Assembly (NCBI GenBank): GCA_964624145.1 | Contig: CAZUXT010000001.1 | Span: 62,001-126,000 of the forward strand | Direction: 5' to 3' | DNA: 64,000 nucleotides | Source of the DNA: WJMT01 sp964624145 | GTDB lineage: Bacteria; Acidobacteriota; Aminicenantia; Aminicenantales; Aminicenantaceae | Shown here: one piece after another, positions 16,721 to 25,815 of the stretch | How the letters are laid out: each line of letters opens with the position of its first letter | How positions within the stretch are numbered: position 1 is the stretch's first letter | The notes under the pieces: model-generated | Seen by the model: the letters and a program-made list of their open reading frames with translations, nothing else | Database searches by the model: none | Told to the model about the DNA's origin: nothing | Made by a program: the position numbers and the translations under genes

Positions 16721-17953
16721 ATGACCGAACTGGAAAAAATCATAAGGAGAATAGATACATACCGTAATGAAATGGTCGATATACAGATCAAGTTGTGCGC
16801 AGTTCCTGCCATTTCTCCTGCTAACGGCGGCGAGGGAGAAGCAAAAAAAGCAGAGATGATTTTAGACCTTTTGAAAAACATTGAATTCAAGGATGTCAAG
16901 GTCATCAAAGCCCCGGATATAGACGCTCCCTCCTGTTACAGGCCCAATATAATCGCCCTTTATAAAGGAGAAAATTCTTCAAAAACCATATGGATGATGA
17001 CGCATATGGATGTTGTCCCCCCCGGTGAACCCGCCTTATGGAAAGGGAATCCTTTCAAAGCCTATGTAGAAGCCGGAAAAATATACGGCAGAGGGCTGGA
17101 AGACAATCAACAGGATATGCTGGCTTCCATATACGCACTAAAAGCGTTCCAACAAGAAGGAATAAAACCAAAATATGATGTAGGCTTGATCTTTGTTTCT
17201 GATGAAGAAACAGGTAATACCAAGGGGATAGAGTACGTAATGAAAAACTCCAATCCTTTTAAAAAAAATGATCTGATCATTGTCCCGGGCGTGGGAAACA
17301 AATACGGGACATTGATCGACATTGCAGAAAAAAGCATATACTGGTTAAAAATAAAAACCGTGGGCATACAGACTCAAAGCTCTACTCCGGAAAAAGGGGT
17401 AAACAGTCTTAAGGCAGCCTCCTTTCTTATAACAGAGCTCACTCGACTTTATCAAATATTTTCTGAAAAAAACCCTATCTATTCTCCCCCGATATCAACA
17501 TTTGAACCCACCAAAAAAGAAGCAAATGTGCCCAATATAAACACTATTCCCGGAGAGGATATTTTTTATATGGACTGCCGTCTCATCCCTGAGCACAATA
17601 TAGATAGGGTCAAGAAGGAGATCCAAAAAATAGCCCAAAAAACAGAGAAAAGATACCATGTCCATATCATACTGGAAGACGTGCAGAGAGATTCTTCACA
17701 CGCGGAGACATCTCCTAAAGCTCCTGTGGTTCAGTCTTTGCAAAATGCGGTCAAAGCCATATACGGGAAAAAAGCAAAGCCCACTGGCATTGCAGTAAGG
17801 ACCGCTGCCGCCTTTTTACGAAAATCCGGTTATCAAGTTGCCTGCTGGTCTAAAATAGAAGAGACAGCCCACCAACCCGATGAATACTGCGTCATAGACA
17901 ATATGATGGGAGACACAAAGATCTTCGCCCATATATTACTCCAAGATTCCTAA
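16721..17953 (+). CDS. M20-family metallohydrolase (peptidase/deacylase type)
   Basis: The 410-residue product belongs to the M20 zinc hydrolases, which cleave dipeptides or N-acyl amino acids. The metal-binding sites are visible: MTHMDVVPPG (His and the following Asp), GRGLEDNQQDMLAS (bridging Asp) and VSDEETGN (catalytic Glu pair). A dimerisation domain follows, and RTAAAFLRK with CWSKIEETAHQPDEY supplies the last His. Within M20 it looks closest to the DapE/ArgE and YgeY-like branch; substrate uncertain. It is a lone gene that meets the histone-deacetylase-like gene tail to tail with a 4-bp overlap. Confidence 0.82.
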   Translation: MTELEKIIRRIDTYRNEMVDIQIKLCAVPAISPANGGEGEAKKAEMILDLLKNIEFKDVKVIKAPDIDAPSCYRPNIIALYKGENSSKTIWMMTHMDVVPPGEPALWKGNPFKAYVEAGKIYGRGLEDNQQDMLASIYALKAFQQEGIKPKYDVGLIFVSDEETGNTKGIEYVMKNSNPFKKNDLIIVPGVGNKYGTLIDIAEKSIYWLKIKTVGIQTQSSTPEKGVNSLKAASFLITELTRLYQIFSEKNPIYSPPISTFEPTKKEANVPNINTIPGEDIFYMDCRLIPEHNIDRVKKEIQKIAQKTEKRYHVHIILEDVQRDSSHAETSPKAPVVQSLQNAVKAIYGKKAKPTGIAVRTAAAFLRKSGYQVACWSKIEETAHQPDEYCVIDNMMGDTKIFAHILLQDS

Positions 17954-18918
17954 AACCTTTTCTTAGAATATCTTTTATAAATTTTCCTTGCTGTCATTAT
18001 TGTATTCAAATGTATGGAAACAACATCATTGATACCCGCAGCATATCCTCCGGCAAAAAGTATAACCATAGGGCAGCCCCTTCTCTGAGCGCTTTCTATG
18101 ACCATTTGATCTCTTATTTCAAGCCCTCTTAACGTCAAGTCCAAATCCCCCAGTTTGTCTTTTTTATATGGATCAGCTCCGGCAAGATAATAGATTAAAT
18201 CAGGAGCAAATTCTTCATAAATACGGGGGATATGCTGTCCTAATGTTTCAAGGTATTTTTCATCCCCGTCTCCTGACCACAAACCGGCGTCCAGGGAACT
18301 AACAGCCTTCTCCGCGGGATAAATATCCATTTGGTGAATTGAAAAAGTAAAGGCATAGTCTTTGTTCTGCAGAATAGATGCGGTTCCATTCCCCTGGTGA
18401 ACATCGCAGTCTATGACCATGGCCCTCTGTATTTTTTCTTCTGCCTTCATTTTTTCCAAAGCCACTGCCACATCATTTATCATGCAAAAACCTTCACCAT
18501 GATCCGCATAAGCATGATGAAATCCTCCTCCTATATGCACACACATCCCGTCTCTTAGCGCCGCTTCTGACGCCTGTATCGTGCCTCCTGCTGTCAGAAA
18601 AAAAAAGTCTATGGCTTCTCTGGAAAACGGAAGTTCAAGTGCCGTAAGTTCTGAAGAGGACAGACGACCGGTCTTTATCTTTTTTATATATTTGGATAGG
18701 TGGGCTCTTAAGACGTCTTTATCGTCAGGAATGGCGGGTTCAATAAAATTTTCTTTAGCCGCTCCTTTTTTTAGCAGGTTCTCATAAACCAACCTGTACT
18801 TATTAACAGGAAAGATGTGGTTTTTGAAATCCACCATCCAGTAAGAGTCGCTGTAAACAAATCTAAAGGGGAATTTATCTTTTTTTAAACGCCTGATAAT
18901 ATCTTTAAGTCCTGCCAT
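17950..18918 (-). CDS. Histone deacetylase-fold (acetoin utilisation/AcuC-like) protein
   Basis: The protein has 322 residues and the arginase/deacetylase fold. Catalytic and zinc-binding segments are all recognisable: HIGGGFHHAYADHGEGFCMIND (tandem His pair), VIDCDVHQGNGT (Asp and His ligands) and YLAGADPYKKDKLGDLDLT (second Asp). Bacterial members remove acetyl groups from small amines, acetoin-pathway enzymes or protein lysines. It is not part of an evident operon, so the substrate cannot be inferred. Confidence 0.85.
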   Translation of the reverse strand: MAGLKDIIRRLKKDKFPFRFVYSDSYWMVDFKNHIFPVNKYRLVYENLLKKGAAKENFIEPAIPDDKDVLRAHLSKYIKKIKTGRLSSSELTALELPFSREAIDFFFLTAGGTIQASEAALRDGMCVHIGGGFHHAYADHGEGFCMINDVAVALEKMKAEEKIQRAMVIDCDVHQGNGTASILQNKDYAFTFSIHQMDIYPAEKAVSSLDAGLWSGDGDEKYLETLGQHIPRIYEEFAPDLIYYLAGADPYKKDKLGDLDLTLRGLEIRDQMVIESAQRRGCPMVILFAGGYAAGINDVVSIHLNTIMTARKIYKRYSKKRF

Positions 18919-18972
18919 GAACCAAACTGACCTCTTTAGTCTGACCTAATCAAAAAAATGGCAATGCCCTTA

Positions 18973-19000
18973 TTATTATTTTCATTTCAATGATATGCAA
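18973..19000 (-). promoter_or_regulatory. Possible sigma-70-type promoter of the deacetylase gene
   Basis: On the minus strand TTGCAT (18995-19000) and TAATAA (18973-18978) are 16 bp apart, about 54 bp before the start codon at 18918. Confidence 0.4.
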
Positions 19001-19040
19001 GATTTTTTCAAAAGTGATTATTGTGTCTGTTTTCTTGTCT

Positions 19041-21758
19041 TTATGATTGTTTTCTCTTTTCCTGAAGGGTGACCTGCGCTGCTGCTAATCTCGCTATAGG
19101 TATCTGGTATGCGGAACAGCTCACATAGTTCAGCCCTATTTTGTGGCAGAAGAAAATAGACCGCGGATCTCCGCCATGCACGCCGCATATTCCCACCTTT
19201 AAATCAGGTCTTGTGGCCCGGCCCTTATTAACAGCCCATCTCATCAATTCACCTACTCCGTCAATATCTACTGAGGTAAAGGGATCATCTTTCCAAATGC
19301 CCTTGGTCAAATATTGGTTGATAAATGAAGCGCCGTCATCCCGTGATATGCCAAAGGTAGTCTGAGTGAGGTCGTTCGTGCCAAAAGAAAAGAACTCTGC
19401 CTCTTTGGCCACTTCATCTGCTGTTATGGCAGCTCTCGGAATCTCTATCATCGTGCCGACCGTATAGTCAAATTTGACATTATATTTCTTTATCAATCTT
19501 TCTGCCACATCAATGATGATCTTCTTCTGATCCGCCAGCTCGTTTACCGAGCCTATCAAAGGAACCATGATCTCAAGAAAAACATCCTCACCCTCACTTG
19601 ATAACTGACAGGCGGCTTCAAAAATCGCAGATGCCTGCATTTCTATTATTTCTGGGAAGGTGACTCCGATACGGCATCCCCTATGGCCGAGCATAGGATT
19701 AAATTCAGACAGAGCTTTGACCCGTTCCAGGATCTTTTCTTTTTCTTTGATCTTCTCGCTGCTTGCTTTTCCCGAATGCTTCAACTCAGCAATCTCCAGC
19801 ATCAAATCTTCTTTCTTCGGCAAGAACTCGTGAAGAGGGGGATCCAAAGTTCTGATTGTCACGGGATTCCCACCCATGGCTTTAAACAGGTCATAAAAAT
19901 CCTGCCTCTGAAAAGGCAGCAGTTTATCTAAATACATGCGCCTGTCTTTTTCGGTTTCAGATAAAATCATGTTTTTTATAAAGGGCAGCCTTTCCTTCTC
20001 AAAAAACATGTGCTCTGTTCTGGCCAATCCTATACCTTCAGCTCCAAAGGCAAAGGCAATTTTGGCATCCCCCGGCGTATCCGCGTTCGCTCTGACATTC
20101 ATCCTCCTCACTTCATCAGCCCAACCAAGGAATTGAACAAAATATTGATATAATTTAGAATCTTCAGGCCTTTTGTCCCCTTTGATAACCTGAATGATCT
20201 CTGAGGGTTTGGTTTCGATCTCTCCCCGCATAACTTCTCCAGAAGTGCCATCAATTGAAATCGCATCTCCCTCGTTCACTGTTTTTCCTTTGACCTTAAA
20301 GTTCCTTCCTTCTTCATTGAGCGCAATGTCACCGCATCCGACAACAGCCGGCTTTCCCATCTGTCTTCCTACCACTGCTGCGTGTGAGGTCATTCCACCG
20401 GTGGCTGTGAGAATTCCCTGGGAAGCGCTCATCCCGTGTATATCATCAGGAGACGTTTCATCCCTCACAAGGATAATCTTCTTTCCCTTTGACTTCCATT
20501 CCACAGCTTCATCTGAAGAGAAGACCACCTGACCGGCGGCTGCCCCCGGTGAAGCGGCAAGTCCCTTGGCAAGCACTTCATGTTTTTCTTTTTCCTCGGG
20601 ATCAAAAACAGGATGAAGCAGCTGATCCAGTGCCCCAGGCTCCACCATCATCAAAGCTTCCTCTTTCGATGCGATACCTTCTTCGACCAGGTCAACCGCT
20701 ATCTTTACAGCCGCCTGCCCGGTCCTTTTCCCATCCCTCGTTTGAAGCATATAAAGCTTATTCTCTTGAATGGTAAATTCGAAATCCTGAACATTGTGGT
20801 AATGTTTCTCCAGGTGGCTTGTCACTTGAACAAGCTGTTTAAAGACTTCGGGCATATCGTTTTCAAGTTCTTTTAATAAAGAAGGCGTCCTTACCCCAGC
20901 GACAACATCTTCACCCTGAGCATTAACCAGATATTCTCCATAGATCTCCTTCTCTCCTGTAGCGGGATTTCTTGTGAAACCGACTCCTGTAGCAGAACTA
21001 TCTCCAAAATTACCAAAAATCATAAGCTGGATATTCACGGCTGTGCCTAAATCATCCGGAATATGATTGATATTCCTGTAGGTGACCGCACGAGGATTAT
21101 TCCAAGAACTGAATACCGCAGATACAGCTAAAAACAGTTGTTCCTTGACATCCTGGGGAAATTCTCTCCCCGTATTCTCCTTTATGATCTCTTTATATTT
21201 CTCCAGTATTGCCTCTAATGCCTCTTCAGGAAGCTGTGAATCGACCTGGATACCCTTCTCCCTTTTTTTCGCCCTCAATACTTCCTCAAACTTTTTCTTG
21301 TGGATCTCTAAAACGACATCACCAAACATCTGCATCAATCTCCGGTAGCAGTCTAAAGCAAACCTCCTGTCTTTGCTTTTTTGAGCCAGCCCTTCCACTG
21401 TTTCATCATTTAAACCCAGGTTCAAAATGGTATCCATCATTCCGGGCATGGAAAACTTGGCTCCTGAACGAACAGAGACCAATAAAGGATTTTCTTTATC
21501 GCCAAACTTTTGGCCTGCTGTTTTCTCTAATCTCTCTAAATTGACAAGGATTTCCTTCTTCACCTCATCCGGGAGTTTGTTCCCTTCTTTCAGAAAGAGA
21601 GCGCACACGTCAGTCGATACAGTAAATCCCGGAGGAACCGGAAGCCCTATCCCTGCCATCTCTGCGAGGTTAGCTCCCTTGCCTCCGAGTAAGTCTTTCA
21701 TGTCTTTATTGCCTTCCGCATTATCCTTTTTAAAAAAATACACATACTGCCTTGTCAC
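19041..21758 (-). CDS. ppdK: Pyruvate, phosphate dikinase
   Basis: PPDK interconverts pyruvate, ATP and phosphate with phosphoenolpyruvate, AMP and pyrophosphate, serving gluconeogenesis or PPi-linked glycolysis. The 905 residues match the family. An N-terminal ATP-grasp part (DLLGGKGANLAEMAGIGLPVPPGFT) is followed by the swivelling phosphohistidine domain, GGMTSHAAVVGRQMGKPA with His459. The C-terminal TIM barrel ends with GICGVHGGDP and GLNYVSCSAYQIPIARLAAAQ, which carries the catalytic Cys. CGVHGG replaces the more usual CGEHGG. It is a single-gene unit with its own strong promoter. Confidence 0.96.
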   Translation of the reverse strand: MTRQYVYFFKKDNAEGNKDMKDLLGGKGANLAEMAGIGLPVPPGFTVSTDVCALFLKEGNKLPDEVKKEILVNLERLEKTAGQKFGDKENPLLVSVRSGAKFSMPGMMDTILNLGLNDETVEGLAQKSKDRRFALDCYRRLMQMFGDVVLEIHKKKFEEVLRAKKREKGIQVDSQLPEEALEAILEKYKEIIKENTGREFPQDVKEQLFLAVSAVFSSWNNPRAVTYRNINHIPDDLGTAVNIQLMIFGNFGDSSATGVGFTRNPATGEKEIYGEYLVNAQGEDVVAGVRTPSLLKELENDMPEVFKQLVQVTSHLEKHYHNVQDFEFTIQENKLYMLQTRDGKRTGQAAVKIAVDLVEEGIASKEEALMMVEPGALDQLLHPVFDPEEKEKHEVLAKGLAASPGAAAGQVVFSSDEAVEWKSKGKKIILVRDETSPDDIHGMSASQGILTATGGMTSHAAVVGRQMGKPAVVGCGDIALNEEGRNFKVKGKTVNEGDAISIDGTSGEVMRGEIETKPSEIIQVIKGDKRPEDSKLYQYFVQFLGWADEVRRMNVRANADTPGDAKIAFAFGAEGIGLARTEHMFFEKERLPFIKNMILSETEKDRRMYLDKLLPFQRQDFYDLFKAMGGNPVTIRTLDPPLHEFLPKKEDLMLEIAELKHSGKASSEKIKEKEKILERVKALSEFNPMLGHRGCRIGVTFPEIIEMQASAIFEAACQLSSEGEDVFLEIMVPLIGSVNELADQKKIIIDVAERLIKKYNVKFDYTVGTMIEIPRAAITADEVAKEAEFFSFGTNDLTQTTFGISRDDGASFINQYLTKGIWKDDPFTSVDIDGVGELMRWAVNKGRATRPDLKVGICGVHGGDPRSIFFCHKIGLNYVSCSAYQIPIARLAAAQVTLQEKRKQS

Positions 21759-21931
21759 TTTGACCTCCTTTTTTTCATCACAACCAATGATATGAGCCTC
21801 GATTCCAAGCTCTCTTTGAAAAACAATTCATATTTGCGGAAAATCGTCTCATTCGAATATGATTTCACTCTGTTTGCAGGCACTAAAGCTCCTGCAAAAT
21901 AAGATTCAGGGAAAAATTCCAGTAAAGAGTA

Positions 21932-21960
21932 ATTGTAAAACAGTCTTACGCCAAGGTCAA
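21932..21960 (-). promoter_or_regulatory. Sigma-70 promoter of ppdK
   Basis: On the minus strand TTGACC (21955-21960) and TACAAT (21932-21937) are 17 bp apart. The predicted transcript has a leader of about 165 bases before the ATG at 21758. Confidence 0.6.
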
Positions 21961-21983
21961 ATAATTAATCCGAATCACTCAGG

Positions 21984-23177
21984 CTAAAACAGTGACCTGT
22001 ATTTTTCAAGTCCTGCTTTGAATACATTTATAGCTCTTCTTAAATTCTCTTCCTTAAGAACATACGCAATTCTCACTTCATCCATCCCCTTCCCGGGAGT
22101 ACAGTAAAATCCCTGGGCAGGAGCCACCATGACCGTTTCATTCTCAAATCTGAAGTCCGTCAACATCCACCGCACAAAATGTTCACTGTCTTTTATGGGA
22201 AGCTTCACAATGATATAGAATGCGCCTTGGGGTTTGTGCATGACGATGCCGGGAAAGTCCTTTAATTCTTCAAACAGGATGTCTCTCCTCTTTTGATACT
22301 CTTTTCTTACAGGTTCAAAATAGCCAACTCCCATTTGATAAGCCTCTAAAGCTGCCTTCTGCTCAAGAGTTGGAGGACAAAGCCTGGCTTGGGCGAATTT
22401 GAGAATCCCATTATAGACTTCAGGGTTCCTGGTTATGACAGCTCCTATCCTTGCCCCGCAGCAGCTAAAACGCTTGGAGATGCTGTCCACAACAATAGCT
22501 CTATCCTTAATCTCTTCATACTCAAGTATGCTTTTATGACTGTATCCATCATAAACAAATTCTTTGTAAACCTCATCCGCAATGAGAAACAGGTCATGTT
22601 TCTTTACAAGATCAATCACCCTCTCCAGCTCTTCAGCCGTATAAACCGTCCCGGTAGGATTGTTCGGAGAACACAGTAAAATAGCTCTCGTTTTTGATGT
22701 TATGGTCTGTTCTATATCCTTCTTAGGAGGAAGTCTGAATCCATTTTTTACATCAAGAGTGAGGGGCGCTATTTTTACATTTGCAAAGGCAGCATACCCA
22801 TTGTAATTGGTATAAAAGGGCTCAGGAATGATAATCTCCTCACCATTGTCAGCCACTGCGGAAAAAGAAAAATGAATGGCTTCTGATCCCCCGATTGTGA
22901 TGATCACATTCTCATGGGTCACTGGAATATTGTATGAATTAAAATAGCTGGCAATAGACTTTCTTAAATCCAGAATCCCCTGAGCAGGGCCGTACTCAAG
23001 AACCTCTTCTTTTCCTTTTTTAAAGGCATTCCATACAGGATCCGGTGTTTTAATGTCAGGCTGTCCGATATTGATAAAATAGACCCGGACCCCTTCTGAA
23101 ATTGCCTTGTCCGCATATGGTTTTAACTTTCTGATGGGAGAGGCTTGTATATCCTGGGCACGTTTGGAAATATGCAT
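21984..23177 (-). CDS. Class I/II pyridoxal phosphate aminotransferase
   Basis: This is a fold-type I aminotransferase of 397 residues, close to aspartate/aromatic aminotransferases. The cofactor lysine is K235 in VVDSISKRFSCCGARIGA. SPNNPTGTVY binds the substrate carboxylate region, and DEVYKEF supplies the Asp that contacts the pyridine nitrogen. Length and motif spacing are normal, and it should act in the cytoplasm on a dicarboxylic or aromatic amino acid; the exact substrate is open. A clear GGGAGG precedes the ATG. It is divergent from the pyrimidine operon. Confidence 0.88.
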   Translation of the reverse strand: MHISKRAQDIQASPIRKLKPYADKAISEGVRVYFINIGQPDIKTPDPVWNAFKKGKEEVLEYGPAQGILDLRKSIASYFNSYNIPVTHENVIITIGGSEAIHFSFSAVADNGEEIIIPEPFYTNYNGYAAFANVKIAPLTLDVKNGFRLPPKKDIEQTITSKTRAILLCSPNNPTGTVYTAEELERVIDLVKKHDLFLIADEVYKEFVYDGYSHKSILEYEEIKDRAIVVDSISKRFSCCGARIGAVITRNPEVYNGILKFAQARLCPPTLEQKAALEAYQMGVGYFEPVRKEYQKRRDILFEELKDFPGIVMHKPQGAFYIIVKLPIKDSEHFVRWMLTDFRFENETVMVAPAQGFYCTPGKGMDEVRIAYVLKEENLRRAINVFKAGLEKYRSLF

Positions 23178-23230
23178 TTGTATTACCTCCCGTAATCAGC
23201 CCGGATTCTCATCGAGCGCCACACTCTTTC

Positions 23231-23249
23231 GACTCGTTCATCATCCAGG
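23231..23249 (+). repeat. 19-bp sequence also found at 41216-41234 (inverted orientation)
   Basis: The 19 bases beginning GACTCGTTCATC are repeated exactly on the minus strand at 41216-41234, upstream of the glycerate kinase. Here they lie in the leader of the aminotransferase gene, between two divergent genes. Confidence 0.5.
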
Positions 23250-23267
23250 TCATTCATGAAGATTTTG

Positions 23268-23296
23268 ATTATTTCAAAAACACATATTTATGTCAA
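23268..23296 (-). promoter_or_regulatory. Sigma-70-type promoter of the aminotransferase gene
   Basis: On the minus strand TTGACA (23291-23296) and AATAAT (23268-23273) are 17 bp apart, leaving a leader of roughly 85 bases before the ATG at 23177. Confidence 0.5.
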
Positions 23297-23304
23297 AGTT
23301 TTTA

Positions 23305-23333
23305 TTGCTCTCAAAAATAGATTCTGGTATTTT
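23305..23333 (+). promoter_or_regulatory. Possible promoter of the pyrK-pyrD-pyrF operon
   Basis: TTGCTC (23305-23310) and TATTTT (23328-23333) are separated by 17 bp, 26 bp before the ATG of pyrK. No PyrR-type attenuator was recognised between them. Confidence 0.4.
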
Positions 23334-23359
23334 AAGTTCGACGTAACAGAACTTCGTTT

Positions 23360-24148
23360 ATGTTAAAAAATCACAAAGCCGTAATCACCGGAAAAAAAAG
23401 TTGGGGAAACGATTATTTTCTTTTCTCTCTGGAGACTCCTGTCATCGCCCGGGAATCAAAACCGGGGCAGTTCTTGATGGTGAAAATTACCGATAATCCT
23501 TATCCCCTCCTCCGGCGCCCCTTCAGCATCCATGCCCGAAACAGGCAAAACATAGAAATATTTTTTCAGAATACAGGCGTAGGTACTTCCATGCTCAGTC
23601 AAAAACAAAGAGGAGATGAAATCGAAATACTTGGGCCTCTGGGAAACGGCTTTCCTATCGAAAAGAAATATGAATCAAAAAAGGCAAGCCTTGTCGGAGG
23701 AGGAAGGGGAGCCGCTCCTCTCTATTTTCTTGCCTGCGAGCTCGTGAAGAAAAATATAAATGTAACGGTCTTCTACGGAGGGAAATCCTCTAAAGACCTG
23801 CCCATTGCATCCAAATTCAAAAAAGAAAATATAAGAACGCTCTGTTCAACCGAAGATGGTTCTTCAGGATCCAAAGGCCTGATCACAGATCTCTTTGAAA
23901 CGGAACTTAAAACAGATATCCCTTCTCTCATTTATGCCTGTGGGCCAGAGGGAATGCTGAAAACACTATCAAAGCTATCGAAAACATACCAGATCCCTGC
24001 TGAACTGTCTCTTGAGTCTATGATGGGATGTGGATTTGGTGCCTGCTGGGGATGTGTGAAAAAAATAAAAAAAGGCAATACAGCCGAATGGCATAAAGTA
24101 TGTGAGGACGGTCCTGTTTTTTCTGCAGGAGATATCATATGGGATTGA
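23360..24148 (+). CDS. pyrK: Dihydroorotate dehydrogenase electron-transfer subunit
   Basis: PyrK is the FAD and [2Fe-2S] subunit that passes electrons from the type 1B dihydroorotate dehydrogenase to NAD. In 262 residues it has a ferredoxin-reductase-like FAD domain (PYPLLRRPFSIHA, FQNTGVGTSML, LGPLGNGF), a nucleotide-binding half (VGGGRGAAPLYFLA) and the C-terminal cysteine cluster. The cysteines are in MMGCGFGACWGCVKKI and a later VCEDGPVF. The pyrD gene begins seven bases after its stop, so both subunits are made together. Confidence 0.92.
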   Translation: MLKNHKAVITGKKSWGNDYFLFSLETPVIARESKPGQFLMVKITDNPYPLLRRPFSIHARNRQNIEIFFQNTGVGTSMLSQKQRGDEIEILGPLGNGFPIEKKYESKKASLVGGGRGAAPLYFLACELVKKNINVTVFYGGKSSKDLPIASKFKKENIRTLCSTEDGSSGSKGLITDLFETELKTDIPSLIYACGPEGMLKTLSKLSKTYQIPAELSLESMMGCGFGACWGCVKKIKKGNTAEWHKVCEDGPVFSAGDIIWD

Positions 24149-24155
24149 TATAAAG

Positions 24156-25079
24156 ATGGTTGATATTTCAATCGATCTGGGATTTTTAAAACTCAAAAAT
24201 CCTGTGATTGCTGCCAGCGGAACCTTTGGATATGGCTTTGAGTTTTCCCCGTTTATTGATTTGAACCAAATAGGCGGATTCGTTGTCAAAGGATTGTATC
24301 TTTCCCCTAAACAAGGAAATCCTCCTCCAAGGCTTGCGGAGACAGCCTGCGGCCTCATGAATTCAATAGGGCTTCAGGGGATAGGTGTGGAACGGTTTTC
24401 AAAAGAAGTTCTTCCCCAGTTAAAAGCGCTCCGGTCAGCTGTGATCATCAATATCTGCGGAGATTCGAATGAAGAATATGCCCGTATTGCCGAGTACCTT
24501 GATAAATATAAAGAAATATCTGCCTACGAACTGAACATCTCCTGTCCTAATGTAAAAAAAGGAGGGATCTGCCCGGCTCAAAATCCCGATGACACATATG
24601 AAATCGTAAAACTGGTGAAAAAATCCTGTTCTACCCCTGTTATCACTAAGTTGTCCCCTAATGTCACTGATATTTCCGAGATAGCTCTCAGCGCCGAGGA
24701 AGGAGGCTCTGATGCGGTCTCTCTTGTGAATACTTTCCTAGCAATGGGAATAGACCCGGAAACAAGAAAACCAAAACTCGGGAACGTTTTCGGAGGCTTG
24801 AGCGGCCCGGCCATAAAGCCCATAGCACTGAGAATGGTTTATCAAGCAGCCAATGCTGTTCAAATACCCGTTATCGGAATCGGAGGTATCTCAAGCGGCA
24901 GGGATGCGATTGAATTCATAATAGCAGGAGCCAAAGCTGTCCAGGTGGGAACAGCGAATTTTACAGCTCCTGACTCCACTCTGAAAATAATTGATGAGAT
25001 AACAGCCTTCTGTAAGGAAAAAAAGATCAAGCGGCTTCAAGATCTTTCAGGAACCGTGGATTTCAATCCCCAAATGTAA
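24156..25079 (+). CDS. pyrD: Dihydroorotate dehydrogenase, type 1B catalytic subunit
   Basis: PyrD oxidises dihydroorotate to orotate with FMN in pyrimidine synthesis. The start MVDISIDLGFLKLKNPV at ATG 24156 fits the family; a longer frame from 24102 would run through the end of pyrK and is rejected. The catalytic Cys is in YELNISCPNVKKGG, and the FMN-phosphate loops GIGGISSGRDAIEFI and AVQVGTANF are present. Together with PyrK just upstream it forms the heterotetrameric NAD-linked enzyme, which suits anaerobic or low-oxygen growth. Confidence 0.94.
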   Translation: MVDISIDLGFLKLKNPVIAASGTFGYGFEFSPFIDLNQIGGFVVKGLYLSPKQGNPPPRLAETACGLMNSIGLQGIGVERFSKEVLPQLKALRSAVIINICGDSNEEYARIAEYLDKYKEISAYELNISCPNVKKGGICPAQNPDDTYEIVKLVKKSCSTPVITKLSPNVTDISEIALSAEEGGSDAVSLVNTFLAMGIDPETRKPKLGNVFGGLSGPAIKPIALRMVYQAANAVQIPVIGIGGISSGRDAIEFIIAGAKAVQVGTANFTAPDSTLKIIDEITAFCKEKKIKRLQDLSGTVDFNPQM

Positions 25080-25089
25080 AGGATATTTT

Positions 25090-25815
25090 ATGGAACCAAA
25101 AAAAGAACATGCTGAAAAAATAATAGTGGCCCTGGATGTCCGTACAAAAGACAGGGCTTTAGACCTTGTAAAACAGTTGAAAAATGTCCGGACTTTTAAA
25201 ATAGGATTGGAACTTTTTGTTTCAGAAGGGCCTTCCCTCATCCGAGAGCTTCACAGACTCGGGAAAAATATTTTTCTAGATCTGAAACTGCACGACATCC
25301 CCAATACGGTTGCAGGAGCTGTCCGGTCAGGATTCAGACACAGAGTCCGTATGATGACGCTTCATGCTTTCGGGGGAATGAAGATGATGAAAAGAGCTGC
25401 GGCAGAAGCCAAAAACCTTTCGGAGGAAACAGGAGAGCCAAAGCCTCTTCTTCTTGCCGTAACTGTGCTCACAAGCCTGAAAGGTGATGACCTCAGGCAG
25501 TTAGGAATAAAAACCAAACTCAACGACCAGGTCCTCAAACTAGCCTACCTGGCTAAAAAAGCGGGAATGGATGGACTCGTCTGCTCTCCAAAGGAAACAA
25601 AGATGGTGAAGAAAGAAGTCGGAAAAGACTTCCTCATTGTCAATCCCGGTATCCGGCCCTTATGGGCTTCAAGCGACGATCAAAAAAGAGTAACGACTCC
25701 CGCACAGGCGGTTAAAAACGGTGCGGACCTTCTCGTCATAGGACGTCCTTTAACCCAGGCTTCTGACCCTGAAGAAGCCTTCTTGAGAATATACCGGGAA
25801 TTAGATAGCCCCTAA
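25090..25815 (+). CDS. pyrF: Orotidine 5'-phosphate decarboxylase
   Basis: PyrF decarboxylates OMP to UMP, the last step of the route. The TIM-barrel motifs are clear in its 241 residues: IIVALDVRTKDRALDLV, KIGLELFVSEG, and the catalytic FLDLKLHDIPNTVAGAV with the Asp-Lys-x-x-Asp core, then VNPGIRP and LLVIGRPLTQ. It follows pyrD by 10 bp with AAGGA as its ribosome site. Its last 15 bases overlap the convergent Yip1 gene. Confidence 0.94.
   Translation: MEPKKEHAEKIIVALDVRTKDRALDLVKQLKNVRTFKIGLELFVSEGPSLIRELHRLGKNIFLDLKLHDIPNTVAGAVRSGFRHRVRMMTLHAFGGMKMMKRAAAEAKNLSEETGEPKPLLLAVTVLTSLKGDDLRQLGIKTKLNDQVLKLAYLAKKAGMDGLVCSPKETKMVKKEVGKDFLIVNPGIRPLWASSDDQKRVTTPAQAVKNGADLLVIGRPLTQASDPEEAFLRIYRELDSP

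Noticed and set aside
16601..16740. Near-repeat GACCGGAACTGGAAAAAT / GACCGAACTGGAAAAAAT flanking the M20 promoter
   Set aside because: Short, A-rich and one copy is the start of the coding region; could easily be chance.
23334..23359. PyrR-type attenuator before pyrK
   Set aside because: Too little space and no anti-terminator or terminator hairpin with a T run.
24102..24155. Upstream extension of pyrD
   Set aside because: Would overlap pyrK by 47 bp and lacks family similarity; ATG 24156 fits both.
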